A stretch of 64,000 bases of DNA from Microtetraspora malaysiensis (GTDB lineage Bacteria; Actinomycetota; Actinomycetes; Streptosporangiales; Streptosporangiaceae), in contig NZ_BBYJ01000032.1 of assembly GCF_001528665.1 (NCBI RefSeq), forward strand, positions 31,378-95,377, given 5' to 3'. Of this stretch, positions 35,547-45,278 are shown one piece after another (position 1 is the stretch's first letter; each line of letters opens with the position of its first letter). The translations under genes were made by a program, and so were the position numbers. The notes under the pieces were generated by a model. It did not search any database. It worked only from the letters and a program-made list of their open reading frames with translations, and was not told where the DNA came from.

Positions 35547-37609
35547 CCGACACCCGCCTGCTTGAGCTGTACGACAGCCAGCTCGGGAGCAGGCACCTGG
35601 ACCTGGCCGCCCGGGAGCTGCGCGCCGAGGGCGCGGGCTTCTACACCATCGGGTCGGCCGGGCACGAGGGCAACGCCGCCGTGGCCGCGGCGCTGCGGCC
35701 CACCGACCCCGCGTTGCTGCACTACCGGTCGGGGGCCTTCTACCTGGAGCGCGCCCGGCAGGTGCCCGGCACGGATCCGCTGCGCGACGTGCTGCTCGGC
35801 GTGGTCGCGGCGGCCTCGGAGCCGATCGCGGGCGGGCGGCACAAGGTCTTCGGGCATCCGAAGCTCAACGTCATCCCGCAGACCTCGACCATCGCCTCGC
35901 ACCTGCCGCGCGCGGTCGGCGTCGCCCTGGCCGTCGAACGGGCCGCCAAGCTCGGCGTGGAATGCGCCTGGCCCCGCGACTCGGTGGTCGTGTGTTCCTT
36001 CGGGGACGCCTCGGCCAACCACTCGACCGCCGTCGGAGCGCTCAACACCGCCGCGTACTGCGCGCACCAGGGGCTCCCGTTGCCCGTGCTGTTCGTGTGC
36101 GAGGACAACGGCATCGGCATCAGCGTCCGCACCCCGAGTGGATGGATCGCGTCGTACGGCTCCCGCCTCGGCATGCGCCAGTTCACCGCCGACGGGTGCG
36201 ACGTGGCCTCCGCGTACGAGGTCGCCGCCGAAGCCGCCGAATGGGTGCGCGCCACCCGGCGTCCGGCCTTCCTCCACCTGCGGACGGTGCGGCTGATGGG
36301 CCATGCCGGGTCGGACGCCGAGGTGGCCTACCGGTCGCGGGCGGAGATCGCGGCCGACGAGGAGCGCGACCCGCTGACCGCGACCGCGCGCCTGCTGGTC
36401 GCGCGGGGCGTCGTGACCGAGGACGAGGTGGCCGCCCTGGCCGAGGCCAAACGCGAGGAGGTGCGGGCGATCGCCCGCGAGGTCGCGTCGGCCGCGCGGC
36501 TGGAGACGGCACGCGCCGTGATGGCGTCGCTCGCTCCGTCGCGTCCGGCCGCCGTCGCGGGGGAGGCGGTCGCCGCCGCGCGCGCGACGGGGGCCCGCCC
36601 GGCCGAGCCGGTCACGCTGGCCCAGGCGATCAACCAGACGCTCGCCGACCTCCTCGACCACTATCCCGAGATGGTGGTCTTCGGCGAGGACGTGGCGCGC
36701 AAGGGCGGCGTGTACGGCGTGACGCGCGGGCTGCTCCGCCGGGCCGGCGCGGGGCGCGTGTTCGACACGCTCCTCGACGAGCAGTCGATCCTCGGCCTCG
36801 CCCTGGGCGCGGGACTGTCCGGCCTGCTCCCGGTCGCCGAGATCCAGTACCTCGCCTACCTGCACAACGCCGTCGACCAGATCCGCGGCGAGGCGGCGAC
36901 GCTGTCGTTCTTCTCGTCCGGGCAATACCGGAACCCGATGGTCGTGCGGGTCGCCGGATACGCGTACCAGAAGGGGTTCGGCGGCCACTTCCACAACGAC
37001 AACGCGGTGGCCTCCCTGCGGGACATCCCGGGGCTGGTCGTCGCCACGCCGTCCCGCCCCGACGACGCGGCCGCGATGCTGCGCACCTGCGTCGCCGCCG
37101 CCCGCGCGGACGGCAGGGTGTGCGTGTTCCTGGAGCCGATCGCCCTCTACCACACGCGGGACCTGCACGAGGAGGGCGACGGCGAGTGGCTGGCGCCCAT
37201 CGCGGCCAAGCACGTGCCGATCGGCCGCGCCCGCGTGTACGGCTCGGGCGACCAGCTCACCATCGTCACGTTCGGCAACGGCCTGCACATGAGCCTGCGC
37301 GTCGCGCGGCGTCTCGGCCTGCGCTGCCGCGTGGTCGACCTGCGCTGGCTGTCCCCGCTGCCGGCGGACGACCTGCTGCGGGAGGCGACGGCCACCGGCA
37401 AGGTGCTGGTCGTGGACGAGACCCGCAGGTCGGGCGGAGTGTCCGAGGGCGTGCTCGCCGCGCTGGCCGACGCCGGCTTCGACGGCCGGGTCGCCCGCGT
37501 CACGAGCAAGGACAGTTTCGTCCCGCTCGGAGACGCGGCCGCGCACGTCCTGCTGACCGAGGACGAGATCGAGGCGGCCGCGCTCGATCTTGTCCGCGGC
37601 CGCCCGTGA
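35540..37609 (+). CDS. Fused 2-oxoacid dehydrogenase E1 alpha-beta (thiamine-diphosphate enzyme)
   Basis: This protein of 689 residues starts at TTG with AAGGGAG upstream and overlaps the previous stop. Residues about 1-320 are an E1-alpha domain with the thiamine-diphosphate motif GDASANHS...EDNGIGIS. Residues about 350-689 are an E1-beta domain (VVFGEDVARKGGVYGVTRGL, then the C-terminal transketolase-like fold). Separate alpha and beta chains are more usual. No E2 or E3 gene is nearby. It is probably the last step of the catabolic island, decarboxylating a branched or substituted 2-oxoacid. Confidence 0.9.
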   Translation: MLTDTRLLELYDSQLGSRHLDLAARELRAEGAGFYTIGSAGHEGNAAVAAALRPTDPALLHYRSGAFYLERARQVPGTDPLRDVLLGVVAAASEPIAGGRHKVFGHPKLNVIPQTSTIASHLPRAVGVALAVERAAKLGVECAWPRDSVVVCSFGDASANHSTAVGALNTAAYCAHQGLPLPVLFVCEDNGIGISVRTPSGWIASYGSRLGMRQFTADGCDVASAYEVAAEAAEWVRATRRPAFLHLRTVRLMGHAGSDAEVAYRSRAEIAADEERDPLTATARLLVARGVVTEDEVAALAEAKREEVRAIAREVASAARLETARAVMASLAPSRPAAVAGEAVAAARATGARPAEPVTLAQAINQTLADLLDHYPEMVVFGEDVARKGGVYGVTRGLLRRAGAGRVFDTLLDEQSILGLALGAGLSGLLPVAEIQYLAYLHNAVDQIRGEAATLSFFSSGQYRNPMVVRVAGYAYQKGFGGHFHNDNAVASLRDIPGLVVATPSRPDDAAAMLRTCVAAARADGRVCVFLEPIALYHTRDLHEEGDGEWLAPIAAKHVPIGRARVYGSGDQLTIVTFGNGLHMSLRVARRLGLRCRVVDLRWLSPLPADDLLREATATGKVLVVDETRRSGGVSEGVLAALADAGFDGRVARVTSKDSFVPLGDAAAHVLLTEDEIEAAALDLVRGRP

Positions 37610-37634
37610 CGGAGGCGACCGGGGCGCCCGCCTC

Positions 37635-38531
37635 CTACGAGCCGCCCGGCCGTCCGGTCGTGGCGGCGGCCGGGCGGTGGGGGACGGTCGCGCGGGCCAG
37701 ACGGCACAGGTCGGTGGGACCCAGGGAGTCGGAGCGGCGCCACAACGCCGGCTCGACGCTGTCGGCCTGCCGTACGTGCTCGACCGCCTCCAGGCCCTGC
37801 CGTTCCAGCAGCGCCGACAGGTCGCCGGGGGTGAAGAAGGTCAGCCAGGGTTCGCCCCGCTCGGCGGCCGCGGGAAGGGCGAACTCCGCGAAGGCGGCGC
37901 TGCGCTCGTCGCGGAGGGCGGGCGGCAGGGCGTACTCCATGACCAGCTCCGTGCCGGGGGCGAAGCCGCCGACGGCGGCGAGAGTGGCGGCGATCGCCTC
38001 CGGCGTGAGGTACATGGAGACTCCGAGCCAGCTCACCAGGGACGGTCTGGACGGGTCGAACCCGGCCGCGGCCAGGTCCGAGCCGAGATCACCGGTCTCC
38101 AGGTCCGCGGGCGCGAAGGTCAGCGCCTCCGGCAGCGGGATGCCCGCGGCCGCGAGCAGTTCGCGCTTCCATTGCTGCGTGGCGGGGTGGTCCACCTCGA
38201 AGACCGCGACCCGGCCGGCGGGGTCGGCGCGGTAGGCGAAGGTGTCGAGCCCCGCGCCGAGCACGACGTACTGCTCCAGGCCGTCGCGGGCCAGCTCGGC
38301 CAGGCGGCGCTCGGTGTAGTGGCTGCGCGCGGTCACCTGGGCGCGGACGCCCGACAGGACGAGGTGGTCGCCGTACGCCCGGTGGAAGCCGATGATCTGC
38401 TCGGCGTGCTCGCCGAGCAGAGCGGCGGCCACGGTGTCGTGGAAGATGAACGGCTCCCGATCGACCACGAGGTGTGCCGCGCGGGCGGCCGCCGCCATGA
38501 TCGCGGTCTGGCTGGGCTGTCCTTCGCGCAT
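37635..38531 (-). CDS. SAM-dependent methyltransferase, PPM/LCMT-like
   Basis: This 298-residue protein starts at ATG 38531. The SAM-binding motif is YVVLGAGLDTFAYR (about residues 85-98), followed by FEVDHPATQQWKR and SWLGVSMYLT, the signature of the leucine-carboxyl-methyltransferase-like family that is common in actinobacteria. It is monocistronic and convergent with the E1 gene. The substrate is unknown. Confidence 0.88.
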   Translation of the reverse strand: MREGQPSQTAIMAAAARAAHLVVDREPFIFHDTVAAALLGEHAEQIIGFHRAYGDHLVLSGVRAQVTARSHYTERRLAELARDGLEQYVVLGAGLDTFAYRADPAGRVAVFEVDHPATQQWKRELLAAAGIPLPEALTFAPADLETGDLGSDLAAAGFDPSRPSLVSWLGVSMYLTPEAIAATLAAVGGFAPGTELVMEYALPPALRDERSAAFAEFALPAAAERGEPWLTFFTPGDLSALLERQGLEAVEHVRQADSVEPALWRRSDSLGPTDLCRLARATVPHRPAAATTGRPGGS

Positions 38532-38729
38532 GGGCCCGTCGTTCCTTTCTCGCTGTGGAACGACGATGCTAAATGCGGAAATAGATAACCGGAACACATC
38601 ATATCATGGAAAAATAAATTCCAGATAACTGTTCGATATGTATGGCATCACATTCTGATTTGCCATGCATTCTTGCGCGCTTTCTTGCGAATCCCGCCGA
38701 TGGCGGCCGGTCGCCGCGGGAGGCGGCGG

Positions 38730-39764
38730 TCAGCCGTCTCCGGTGGAGGCGCGCATGCGTAGCTCCGCGGGCAGGACGATCGGCCCCGGCCGGGTGTCCC
38801 CGGCCAGCCGTGCGATGAGCAGTTCGACGGCCGCCTTGCCCGTCTCCTCCGGCATGAGATCGAGGGCCGTGATCGCGGGTGTCGCGTGGCGTGTCTGCTG
38901 CGCGTCGGAGCCCGCCGCGATGAGCAGGTCACGCGGGACGGCCACGTCGAGCCGCCGCGCCTCGGCGAGCACACCTGCCGCGTGCCGTCCGGTCTGGCAG
39001 TAGACCGCGTCGGGCCGCGGCTGCCTGCCCTTCAGCAGCCGCCGGGCGGCGTCCGCGCCGCCCTCCTCGGCCGCCGCCTCGGGGATGTGCAGGACGCGTG
39101 CGGGCATGTCGTGCCGTCGGGCCCACGACCGGTACGCCTTCTCGGAGTCCACGTTCCAGGCGTTGTCGTCGGTGCCCGCCAGAAACGCGATGCGCTCGGC
39201 GCCCCGTGAGCGCAGCAGGTCGAGGACGCGCTTGGTCTCGTCCACGTCGTCGGGGCCCACCCAGTCCGTGAACGTCGGCCGCCCCGGGTCGCGGCCCACG
39301 GTGACGACCGGCACCGAGGCGTCGATCAGCCGGGTGAGCACCGGGTCGTCGCGCACCGGGTCGCCGACGACGTAGCCGTCCACTCCGTGGGCGTACTGGG
39401 GGATGTCCGAGCGGGTCAGGTCGGGCACGAGCATGAGGCCGAGCCCGTGGTCGAGCGCGGTCACCGCCGCGGCGCCGGCGAACCGCATGAAGTAGTCCAC
39501 GCCCTCGGGCAGGTACGACCCGATCGCGTCGAGCGGGCGCATGTCGAGACCGAGGATGCCGGTGCGCCCCTGGCGGAGGCCGCGGGCCATGGGATGGGCG
39601 CGGTAGGCGAGGCGGTCGGCGACGGCGAGGACCCGCTGCCGCGTGGCCTCGGAGGCGGTCCCCTTGCCGTTCAGCGCGTGGGACACCGTGGTGACGGAGA
39701 CGCCGGCCTCTCGCGCGACGTCACGGATCGTGGGTCGGGAGGGGGGTGATCCCTGCTCGGACAT
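38730..39764 (-). CDS. LacI-family transcriptional regulator
   Basis: This 344-residue regulator starts at ATG 39764 (an ATG at 39773 is also in frame). The helix-turn-helix and hinge lie at about residues 10-65 (TIRDVAREAGVSVTTVSHALNGKG, then hinge helix). A periplasmic-binding-protein-like effector domain follows. No ribosome site is seen, so a leaderless transcript is possible. It is divergent from the peptide importer at 39890 and presumably represses it through the palindromes at 39781-39809. Confidence 0.9.
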   Translation of the reverse strand: MSEQGSPPSRPTIRDVAREAGVSVTTVSHALNGKGTASEATRQRVLAVADRLAYRAHPMARGLRQGRTGILGLDMRPLDAIGSYLPEGVDYFMRFAGAAAVTALDHGLGLMLVPDLTRSDIPQYAHGVDGYVVGDPVRDDPVLTRLIDASVPVVTVGRDPGRPTFTDWVGPDDVDETKRVLDLLRSRGAERIAFLAGTDDNAWNVDSEKAYRSWARRHDMPARVLHIPEAAAEEGGADAARRLLKGRQPRPDAVYCQTGRHAAGVLAEARRLDVAVPRDLLIAAGSDAQQTRHATPAITALDLMPEETGKAAVELLIARLAGDTRPGPIVLPAELRMRASTGDG

Positions 39765-39780
39765 ACCGAACATGGTAGGA

Positions 39781-39809
39781 CACAAAACCTTTTACTAAAA
39801 CGTTTTGTG
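39781..39809. promoter_or_regulatory. Candidate LacI operator
   Basis: CACAAAAC (39781-39788) and GTTTTGTG (39802-39809) form a perfect inverted repeat. Overlapping it, AAAACGTTTT (39797-39806) is a perfect 10-bp palindrome with the central CG typical of LacI operators. Confidence 0.65.
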
Positions 39810-39889
39810 CTGTATGGTCGCTGCCTATCGCGCCCTTGGCCTGCTCAAACGGCCCCAAAGGGTCCACTCCCCCCAGTTCGGAGAACGAG

Positions 39890-41521
39890 ATGCGTATCTG
39901 CGCGAAAGCGGTTCTGGCCGCCTCGCTGAGCCTCGGACTCGCCGCGTGCGGCGGTGGCCCGGCCGGCCAGAAGACGGCCGACCGCAAGCTCGACGACCTC
40001 CTTGTGACCACCCCGGCCGCACAGCGGGATCTCGACAAGGCGACCTGGAACCTGCCCTTCGGCGAGCCCGCGTCCGTCGACCCCATCAAGGCGTTCAACT
40101 ACCCCGAGAACACCGTCGTCGCGAACCTCTGCGAGGGGCTGACACGGCTCGACCCCGACTACTCCCTGAAGCCCAACCTGGCCGAGAAGGTCGAGACCGC
40201 GGACCAGAAGACCTGGGTGTTCACCCTCCGGGACGACGTCCGCTTCTGGGACGGCACGCCGATGACCGCGGACGACGTCCTCTTCAGCCTGCGCCGCCAC
40301 CTCGACCCCGACGAGGGCAGCTACTGGGCCTCCGACCAGATCACGGGCAACATCGCGAGCATCGAGAAGACCGGCGAGCACCAGGTCACCATCACGCTGA
40401 AGAAGCCCGACGCCACGCTCAACTCGTACATGGCCACCCCGATCGGCGTGGTCGTCCAGCGCGCGCAGCGTGAGAAGGCGGGAGCCAAGTACGGCACGCC
40501 CGAAGGCGGCGTCATGTGCACCGGTCCGTACACGGTCTCCTCCTGGGCGAAGGGCTCGTCGATCACGATGCTGCGCAACGACGCGTACTGGGACGCGTCG
40601 CGGCGGGCGAAGACCCGGCAGGTCGACCTGCGCTTCATCGTCGACCCCGGCGCGATCGCGAGCGCCCTGGAGACCAACGCCATCGACGGCTCCTACGACG
40701 TCCCGATCGACGCGGTGGACCGGCTCTCCGCATCCGGCTCCGGCACGCTGTACCTCGGCAAGTCCCTCCAGGTGGTGGCCGTCATCAGCACCGGCAGCGG
40801 CCCGCTCGGCGACCCCGCGGTGCGGCGCGCGCTGGCGCTCGCCACCGACCGGGACGCCATCGCGGCGACCGTCTTCTCCGGCACCGCCCAGGTGCCCCGC
40901 TCGCTGGTGCCGCGCGGCGGCTGGACGTACGGCGACGGCGTCTTCGGCCCCGCGAACGACGCCCTGCCCGGCACCGCGAAGAACCTCGACGAGGCGAAGA
41001 AGCTCCTCACCGGGGCCGACCTCGGGAACCGGACGATCACCATCGCCTACCCGAGCGAGCGTCAGTTCTACGCCGACATCCTGTCGGAGATGTCCAACGC
41101 CGCCCGCGAGCTGGGCCTCACCATCCAGCCCAAGGGCGTCCCGAGCGCGCAGTACGGCGCCTTCTTCTCCGACGCCAAGGCGCGCGCCGGTTACGACGGC
41201 TTCATGACGACCAACTACATGGACGTCCCCGACCCGCTCGCCTTCCTGCGGACGATCGCCGCCAAGGGCGGGTCGCAGAACTTCGACGGGCACTCCGACC
41301 CGGAGACACAGTCCCTCATCGAGCAGGCCGCCGGGACGCTGGAGGAGTCCGAGCGGGCCAAGGCCGTCGCCGAGCTGCAGACGAAGGTGATGGAGCGGAT
41401 GCCCTGGATCCCGATCGCCGCTCCGTCGGTCAGGTTGTTCCTCCGCAAGGGGGTCACCGGGGTCCCCGCCTCGTTCGTCTACCTCTACTACCCCTGGGCC
41501 GCCGACCTCGGCGCGGCGTGA
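39890..41521 (+). CDS. Peptide-type binding lipoprotein (SBP family 5)
   Basis: This 543-residue protein has lipobox LGLAAC (Cys20). The DppA/OppA fold is seen in a Pro/Glu/Asn-rich first strand set (PASVDPIKAFNYPENTVVAN), TWVFTLRDDVRFWDGTPMTADDV (the family signature) and DPAVRRALALATDRDAI. A GGAGA ribosome site precedes it. Family members bind di/oligopeptides, nickel or glycans; the C45 enzyme later in the operon argues for an N-acylated or peptide ligand. Confidence 0.93.
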   Translation: MRICAKAVLAASLSLGLAACGGGPAGQKTADRKLDDLLVTTPAAQRDLDKATWNLPFGEPASVDPIKAFNYPENTVVANLCEGLTRLDPDYSLKPNLAEKVETADQKTWVFTLRDDVRFWDGTPMTADDVLFSLRRHLDPDEGSYWASDQITGNIASIEKTGEHQVTITLKKPDATLNSYMATPIGVVVQRAQREKAGAKYGTPEGGVMCTGPYTVSSWAKGSSITMLRNDAYWDASRRAKTRQVDLRFIVDPGAIASALETNAIDGSYDVPIDAVDRLSASGSGTLYLGKSLQVVAVISTGSGPLGDPAVRRALALATDRDAIAATVFSGTAQVPRSLVPRGGWTYGDGVFGPANDALPGTAKNLDEAKKLLTGADLGNRTITIAYPSERQFYADILSEMSNAARELGLTIQPKGVPSAQYGAFFSDAKARAGYDGFMTTNYMDVPDPLAFLRTIAAKGGSQNFDGHSDPETQSLIEQAAGTLEESERAKAVAELQTKVMERMPWIPIAAPSVRLFLRKGVTGVPASFVYLYYPWAADLGAA

Positions 41522-41576
41522 CCATGACCGACCCGGGGCGCGGCGACGCGCCCCCCACCTCCTGATCGGAGGCGTT

Positions 41577-42524
41577 GTGCTGCGGTTCGTACTCCGGAGG
41601 CTCGGCGCGCTGGCCGCCACCCTCCTCATCTCCAGCTTCCTCGTCTTCTCGGCGATGTACGCCGCGCCGGGCACGCCGGAGAGCTTCCTCGTCCAGGGCC
41701 GGACCGTGAGCCCCGAGGTCCTCGCCTCGATCCGGGCCCAGTACGGCCTGGACGACCCCTTCCTGATCCGCTACTGGAACTGGCTCGGCGGCGTGCTCAC
41801 CGGCGACCTCGGCGAGTCCCTCACCACCCGCCAGGACGTCGCCTCGCTGCTGGCGTCCCGGATCCCGACCACCCTGTGGCTGACCTTGTACGCCGCCGTG
41901 CTCATCGTGGTGTTCGGCGTGCTCGCCGGAGCGCTCGCCGGCCTGCGGGGCGGCGCGTTCGACACCGGCGTGCTGCTCGGGTCGAGCGTGGGCTTCGCCG
42001 TCCCCACGTTCTTCGCCGCCGTCCTGCTCATGAGCGTCTTCTCGGTGACCCTCGGCTGGTTCCCCGTCTTCGGCTCCGGGTCCGGCTTCGCGGGGCGCAT
42101 CGAGCACCTGACCCTGCCCGCCGTGGCGCTCGCGCTCCCGGCGGCCGCGGTGGTCGCCCGCATCACCCGTACCGCCGTCGTCGAGGAACGCGAGGCGGAG
42201 CATGTCTCCGTCGCGCTGGCCCGCGGCGTCCCCTGGCGCGTCGTGGCCCGCCGGCACATCCTCCGGAACGCGATGCTGCCCGTCACCACGATCGTCGGGG
42301 TGAACATCGCCGCCCTCGTCGCCGGCGCGGCCGTCGTCGAGCACGCCTTCACTCTCGACGGCGTCGGAGCCATGCTCATCAACTCGGTCCAGCAGAAGGA
42401 CTTCGCCGTCGTCCAGGCCGTCGCGCTCCTGCTGGTCGCGGTCTTCGGCGTGGTCAACCTGGTGATCGACATCCTCTACGCGGTCATCGACCCGCGCGTC
42501 CAACTCGGAGGTGAGAGCGCGTGA
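41577..42524 (+). CDS. Peptide ABC transporter permease (DppB type)
   Basis: This 315-residue permease starts at GTG after GGAGG. It has the N-terminal segment LRFVLRRLGALAATLLISS, the characteristic large first external loop with GLDDPFLIRYWNWLGGVLTGDLG, and the EAA-like loop HVSVALARGVPWRVVARRHILRNA. Confidence 0.94.
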   Translation: MLRFVLRRLGALAATLLISSFLVFSAMYAAPGTPESFLVQGRTVSPEVLASIRAQYGLDDPFLIRYWNWLGGVLTGDLGESLTTRQDVASLLASRIPTTLWLTLYAAVLIVVFGVLAGALAGLRGGAFDTGVLLGSSVGFAVPTFFAAVLLMSVFSVTLGWFPVFGSGSGFAGRIEHLTLPAVALALPAAAVVARITRTAVVEEREAEHVSVALARGVPWRVVARRHILRNAMLPVTTIVGVNIAALVAGAAVVEHAFTLDGVGAMLINSVQQKDFAVVQAVALLLVAVFGVVNLVIDILYAVIDPRVQLGGESA

Positions 42525-43387
42525 CCGCGCAGGCCCTCGAACGGCCGGCCGTACGGCGGCGCGGCGGCGACCTGGCAGATCGGCTCGGCCCGCTGGGCCT
42601 CGCGGCCGTGGCGGTCGTCGCGCTGATCACGCTGGCCGCACTGTGCGCCCCGCTGATCACGTCCCACGACCCCGCCATCGGTAGCGTCATCGAGCGCTAC
42701 CAGGGTCCGAGCGCCGAGCACCTGCTCGGCACCGACCAGTCCGGCCGCGACCTGCTCGCCCGCCTGCTGTACGGCGCGCGCACCAGCCTGCTCGGCGCGG
42801 CCGTCGTCGTGCTGCTCGCCGGCGCGGGCGGCGCCCTGCTCGCCCTCGTCGCAGCCTGGTTCGGCAGGACCGTCGACGCGCTCGTCGGCCGCGTCCTCGA
42901 CCTGCTGTTCGCCTTCCCGAACCTGCTGCTCGCGATCCTCGCCGTCGCCGTGTTCGGGACCGGGCTCGGACAGGTCACGGTCGCCCTCGCCATCGCGTAC
43001 GTCCCCTACACCGCGCGCGTGCTGCGCAGCGTCGCGCTGCGCGAGCGACGGCTCGGCTACGTCCAGGCGGCCGAGCTCCAGGGTCTGTCCGGGCTCGTCG
43101 TCAGCGTGCGGCACATCCTGCCCAACATCGCGCCGCAGATCCTCACCGGCGCCGCGATCAACTTCGGGTACGCGATGATCGACCTCGCCGCGCTGTCGTT
43201 CCTCGGGCTCGGTGTGCAGCCGCCGACCGCCGACTGGGGGTTGATGGTGTCGCAGGGGAAGGACTCGCTCCTCCAGGGCCACGCGCAGCAGAGCGTCTTC
43301 GCGGGCGTGTGCATCGTCGTCGCCGTCGCCGCGTTCAGCGTCATCGGCGAGCGGCTCGGCGGGCGGAAGGCGGGTGGCCGGGCATGA
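42521..43387 (+). CDS. Peptide ABC transporter permease (DppC type)
   Basis: This 288-residue permease starts at GTG in a GTGA overlap. HLLGTDQSGRDLLARLLYGARTS is the family signature and YVQAAELQGLSGLVVSVRHILPN is the ATPase-docking loop. It pairs with the upstream DppB-type protein. Confidence 0.94.
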   Translation: MTAQALERPAVRRRGGDLADRLGPLGLAAVAVVALITLAALCAPLITSHDPAIGSVIERYQGPSAEHLLGTDQSGRDLLARLLYGARTSLLGAAVVVLLAGAGGALLALVAAWFGRTVDALVGRVLDLLFAFPNLLLAILAVAVFGTGLGQVTVALAIAYVPYTARVLRSVALRERRLGYVQAAELQGLSGLVVSVRHILPNIAPQILTGAAINFGYAMIDLAALSFLGLGVQPPTADWGLMVSQGKDSLLQGHAQQSVFAGVCIVVAVAAFSVIGERLGGRKAGGRA

Positions 43388-44439
43388 ACGTCCTCGAACT
43401 CGACGATGTCCGTCTCGACCTGCCCTCCAAGCACGGAGACCGGACCCTCCTGCGGGGCGTCTCGCTGTCCCTCGCCCCCGGAGAGGCCCTCGGCCTCGTC
43501 GGTGAGTCGGGGTCGGGCAAGTCGATGACCCTGCGCACCGTCCTGCGCACCGAGCCCGCCGGCGCCCGGGTGACCGGACGGGTGCTGCTCGACGGCCGGG
43601 ACGTGCGGACGCTCGGCGCCGCCGACCTGCGCCGAGTGCGCGCCGACGCCATCGCGATGATCAGCCAGAACCCCCGGGCCGCGCTGAATCCGGTGCTCCG
43701 GGTCGCACGGTTCCTCGTCGAGGGGCTGTGCGACGCGCGCGGCGAGAGCCGGGAGGCGGCCACCCGCCGGGCCCGCGACCTCCTCGCCCAGGTCGGGATC
43801 GCCGACGTGGACCGCTGCATGGCGTCCTACCCGCACCAGCTCTCCGGCGGGATGCTGCAGCGCGTCGTCATCGCCGCGGCGGTGGCGAGCGCGCCCCGGC
43901 TGCTGCTGGCCGACGAACCCACCACGGCGCTCGACGTCACCACGCAGTCGGAGGTCATGGCCATCCTCGACGGGCAGCGCCGCGAGCACGGCATGGCCAT
44001 GCTCTTCGTCACCCACGATCTCGAGCTCGCCTCGGCCGTGTGCGACCGCATCGCCGTGCTGTACGCGGGGGAGATCGTGGAGATCGCGACGCCCGCGCAG
44101 CTCCATGCGGCGCCGCGGCATCCGTACACGCGGCTGCTGCTCGACTCGCGGCCGAACATCGCCGCCCGGGTGCCCGCGCTGCCCGTCATCCCCGGCCGGC
44201 CCATCGCCGCGTACGAGGTCGAGGGCGGCTGCGCGTTCGCGGCCCGCTGCCCGTGGGCGGCGCCGCGCTGCGAGCGGGAGGAGCCCGCGCTGGTCCACGA
44301 CGCCGGCCGCACCACCCGCTGCCTGCGGGCCGGTGAACTGGCCGACGAGCTGGCGGGCGCACCCGCGGATGACGCGGCGGGTGTTTCGGGGGCACCGGCG
44401 GAGACCGGCCGGGACGGCGAAACGGAGGCGAGGGCGTGA
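43384..44439 (+). CDS. Peptide ABC transporter ATPase (DppD type)
   Basis: This 351-residue ATPase starts at ATG in an overlap with the permease. Walker A GESGSGKS, signature LSGGMLQRV, Walker B LLLADEPTTALD. The C-terminal oligopeptide-transporter extension carries the Cys-rich motif (CAFAARCPWAAPRCERE) that binds an iron-sulfur cluster in some Dpp/Opp ATPases. Confidence 0.95.
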   Translation: MNVLELDDVRLDLPSKHGDRTLLRGVSLSLAPGEALGLVGESGSGKSMTLRTVLRTEPAGARVTGRVLLDGRDVRTLGAADLRRVRADAIAMISQNPRAALNPVLRVARFLVEGLCDARGESREAATRRARDLLAQVGIADVDRCMASYPHQLSGGMLQRVVIAAAVASAPRLLLADEPTTALDVTTQSEVMAILDGQRREHGMAMLFVTHDLELASAVCDRIAVLYAGEIVEIATPAQLHAAPRHPYTRLLLDSRPNIAARVPALPVIPGRPIAAYEVEGGCAFAARCPWAAPRCEREEPALVHDAGRTTRCLRAGELADELAGAPADDAAGVSGAPAETGRDGETEARA

Positions 44440-45278
44440 GCACCACCGCGGAGAACGTCATCGAGATCAGCGGGCTGAGCAAGCAGTTCGCCGTCGGCCG
44501 GGGAAAGCGGCGCCGCACCGTCCACGCACTCGACGATGTCAGCCTCGCCGTCGCCGACGGGAGCTGCCTCGCGGTCGTCGGCGAGTCCGGATCGGGGAAG
44601 ACGACCCTGGCCCGGATCCTGGTCGGCCTCGAAAGCGCGGACGGCGGAGAGGTCGTGCTCGCCGGTCGCCCCGTCGCCCGGCGGCCGCGCCGGGCGGAGC
44701 GGCGGGCCCGCGCCCGCGACATCCAGATGGTCTTCCAGGACCCGAACGGGTCGCTGAACCGCCGCCGCACGGTCGAGGCCGCGATCAAGGAGGTGCTCGC
44801 CGCCCACCACCGGGTCACCGGGGACGAGGCGCGTCGCCGGGTGGGCGAGCTGCTCGACCAGGTGGGACTGCGGCCCGCGCACGCCCGGGCGCTGCCCGGC
44901 GAGCTCAGCGGCGGCCAGCAGCAGCGGGTCGCCATCGCCCGGGCGCTCGCCGCCGAGCCGCGCGTCCTCGTCCTGGACGAGGCCGTCGCCGCGCTGGACG
45001 TGTCGGTGCAGGCGCAGGTGCTCAACCTGCTGGCCGAGATCCGGCAGGCCCGCCGGCTCACCTATCTGTTCATCACCCATGACCTGTCCGTCGTACGGCA
45101 GGTGAGCGAGGAGGTCGTCGTCATGCGGCAGGGCCGGATCGTCGAACGGGGGAGCACCGACGAGGTGCTCGACCGTCCCCGGCACGCGTACACGGTGCTG
45201 CTGCGCGACAGCGCGCCCCGGCCCGGATGGCGGCCCCGGCTGTCCACCGGCGCGGACGCGCGGGAGGTGGAGGCGTGA
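44436..45278 (+). CDS. Peptide ABC transporter ATPase (DppF type)
   Basis: This 280-residue ATPase starts at GTG in a GTGA overlap. Walker A GESGSGKT, signature LSGGQQQRV, Walker B VLVLDEAVAALD. It lacks the C-terminal Cys cluster of its partner and is shorter than typical DppF proteins (about 320 residues), ending soon after the RHAYTVLLRDSAP motif. Confidence 0.94.
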   Translation: MSTTAENVIEISGLSKQFAVGRGKRRRTVHALDDVSLAVADGSCLAVVGESGSGKTTLARILVGLESADGGEVVLAGRPVARRPRRAERRARARDIQMVFQDPNGSLNRRRTVEAAIKEVLAAHHRVTGDEARRRVGELLDQVGLRPAHARALPGELSGGQQQRVAIARALAAEPRVLVLDEAVAALDVSVQAQVLNLLAEIRQARRLTYLFITHDLSVVRQVSEEVVVMRQGRIVERGSTDEVLDRPRHAYTVLLRDSAPRPGWRPRLSTGADAREVEA

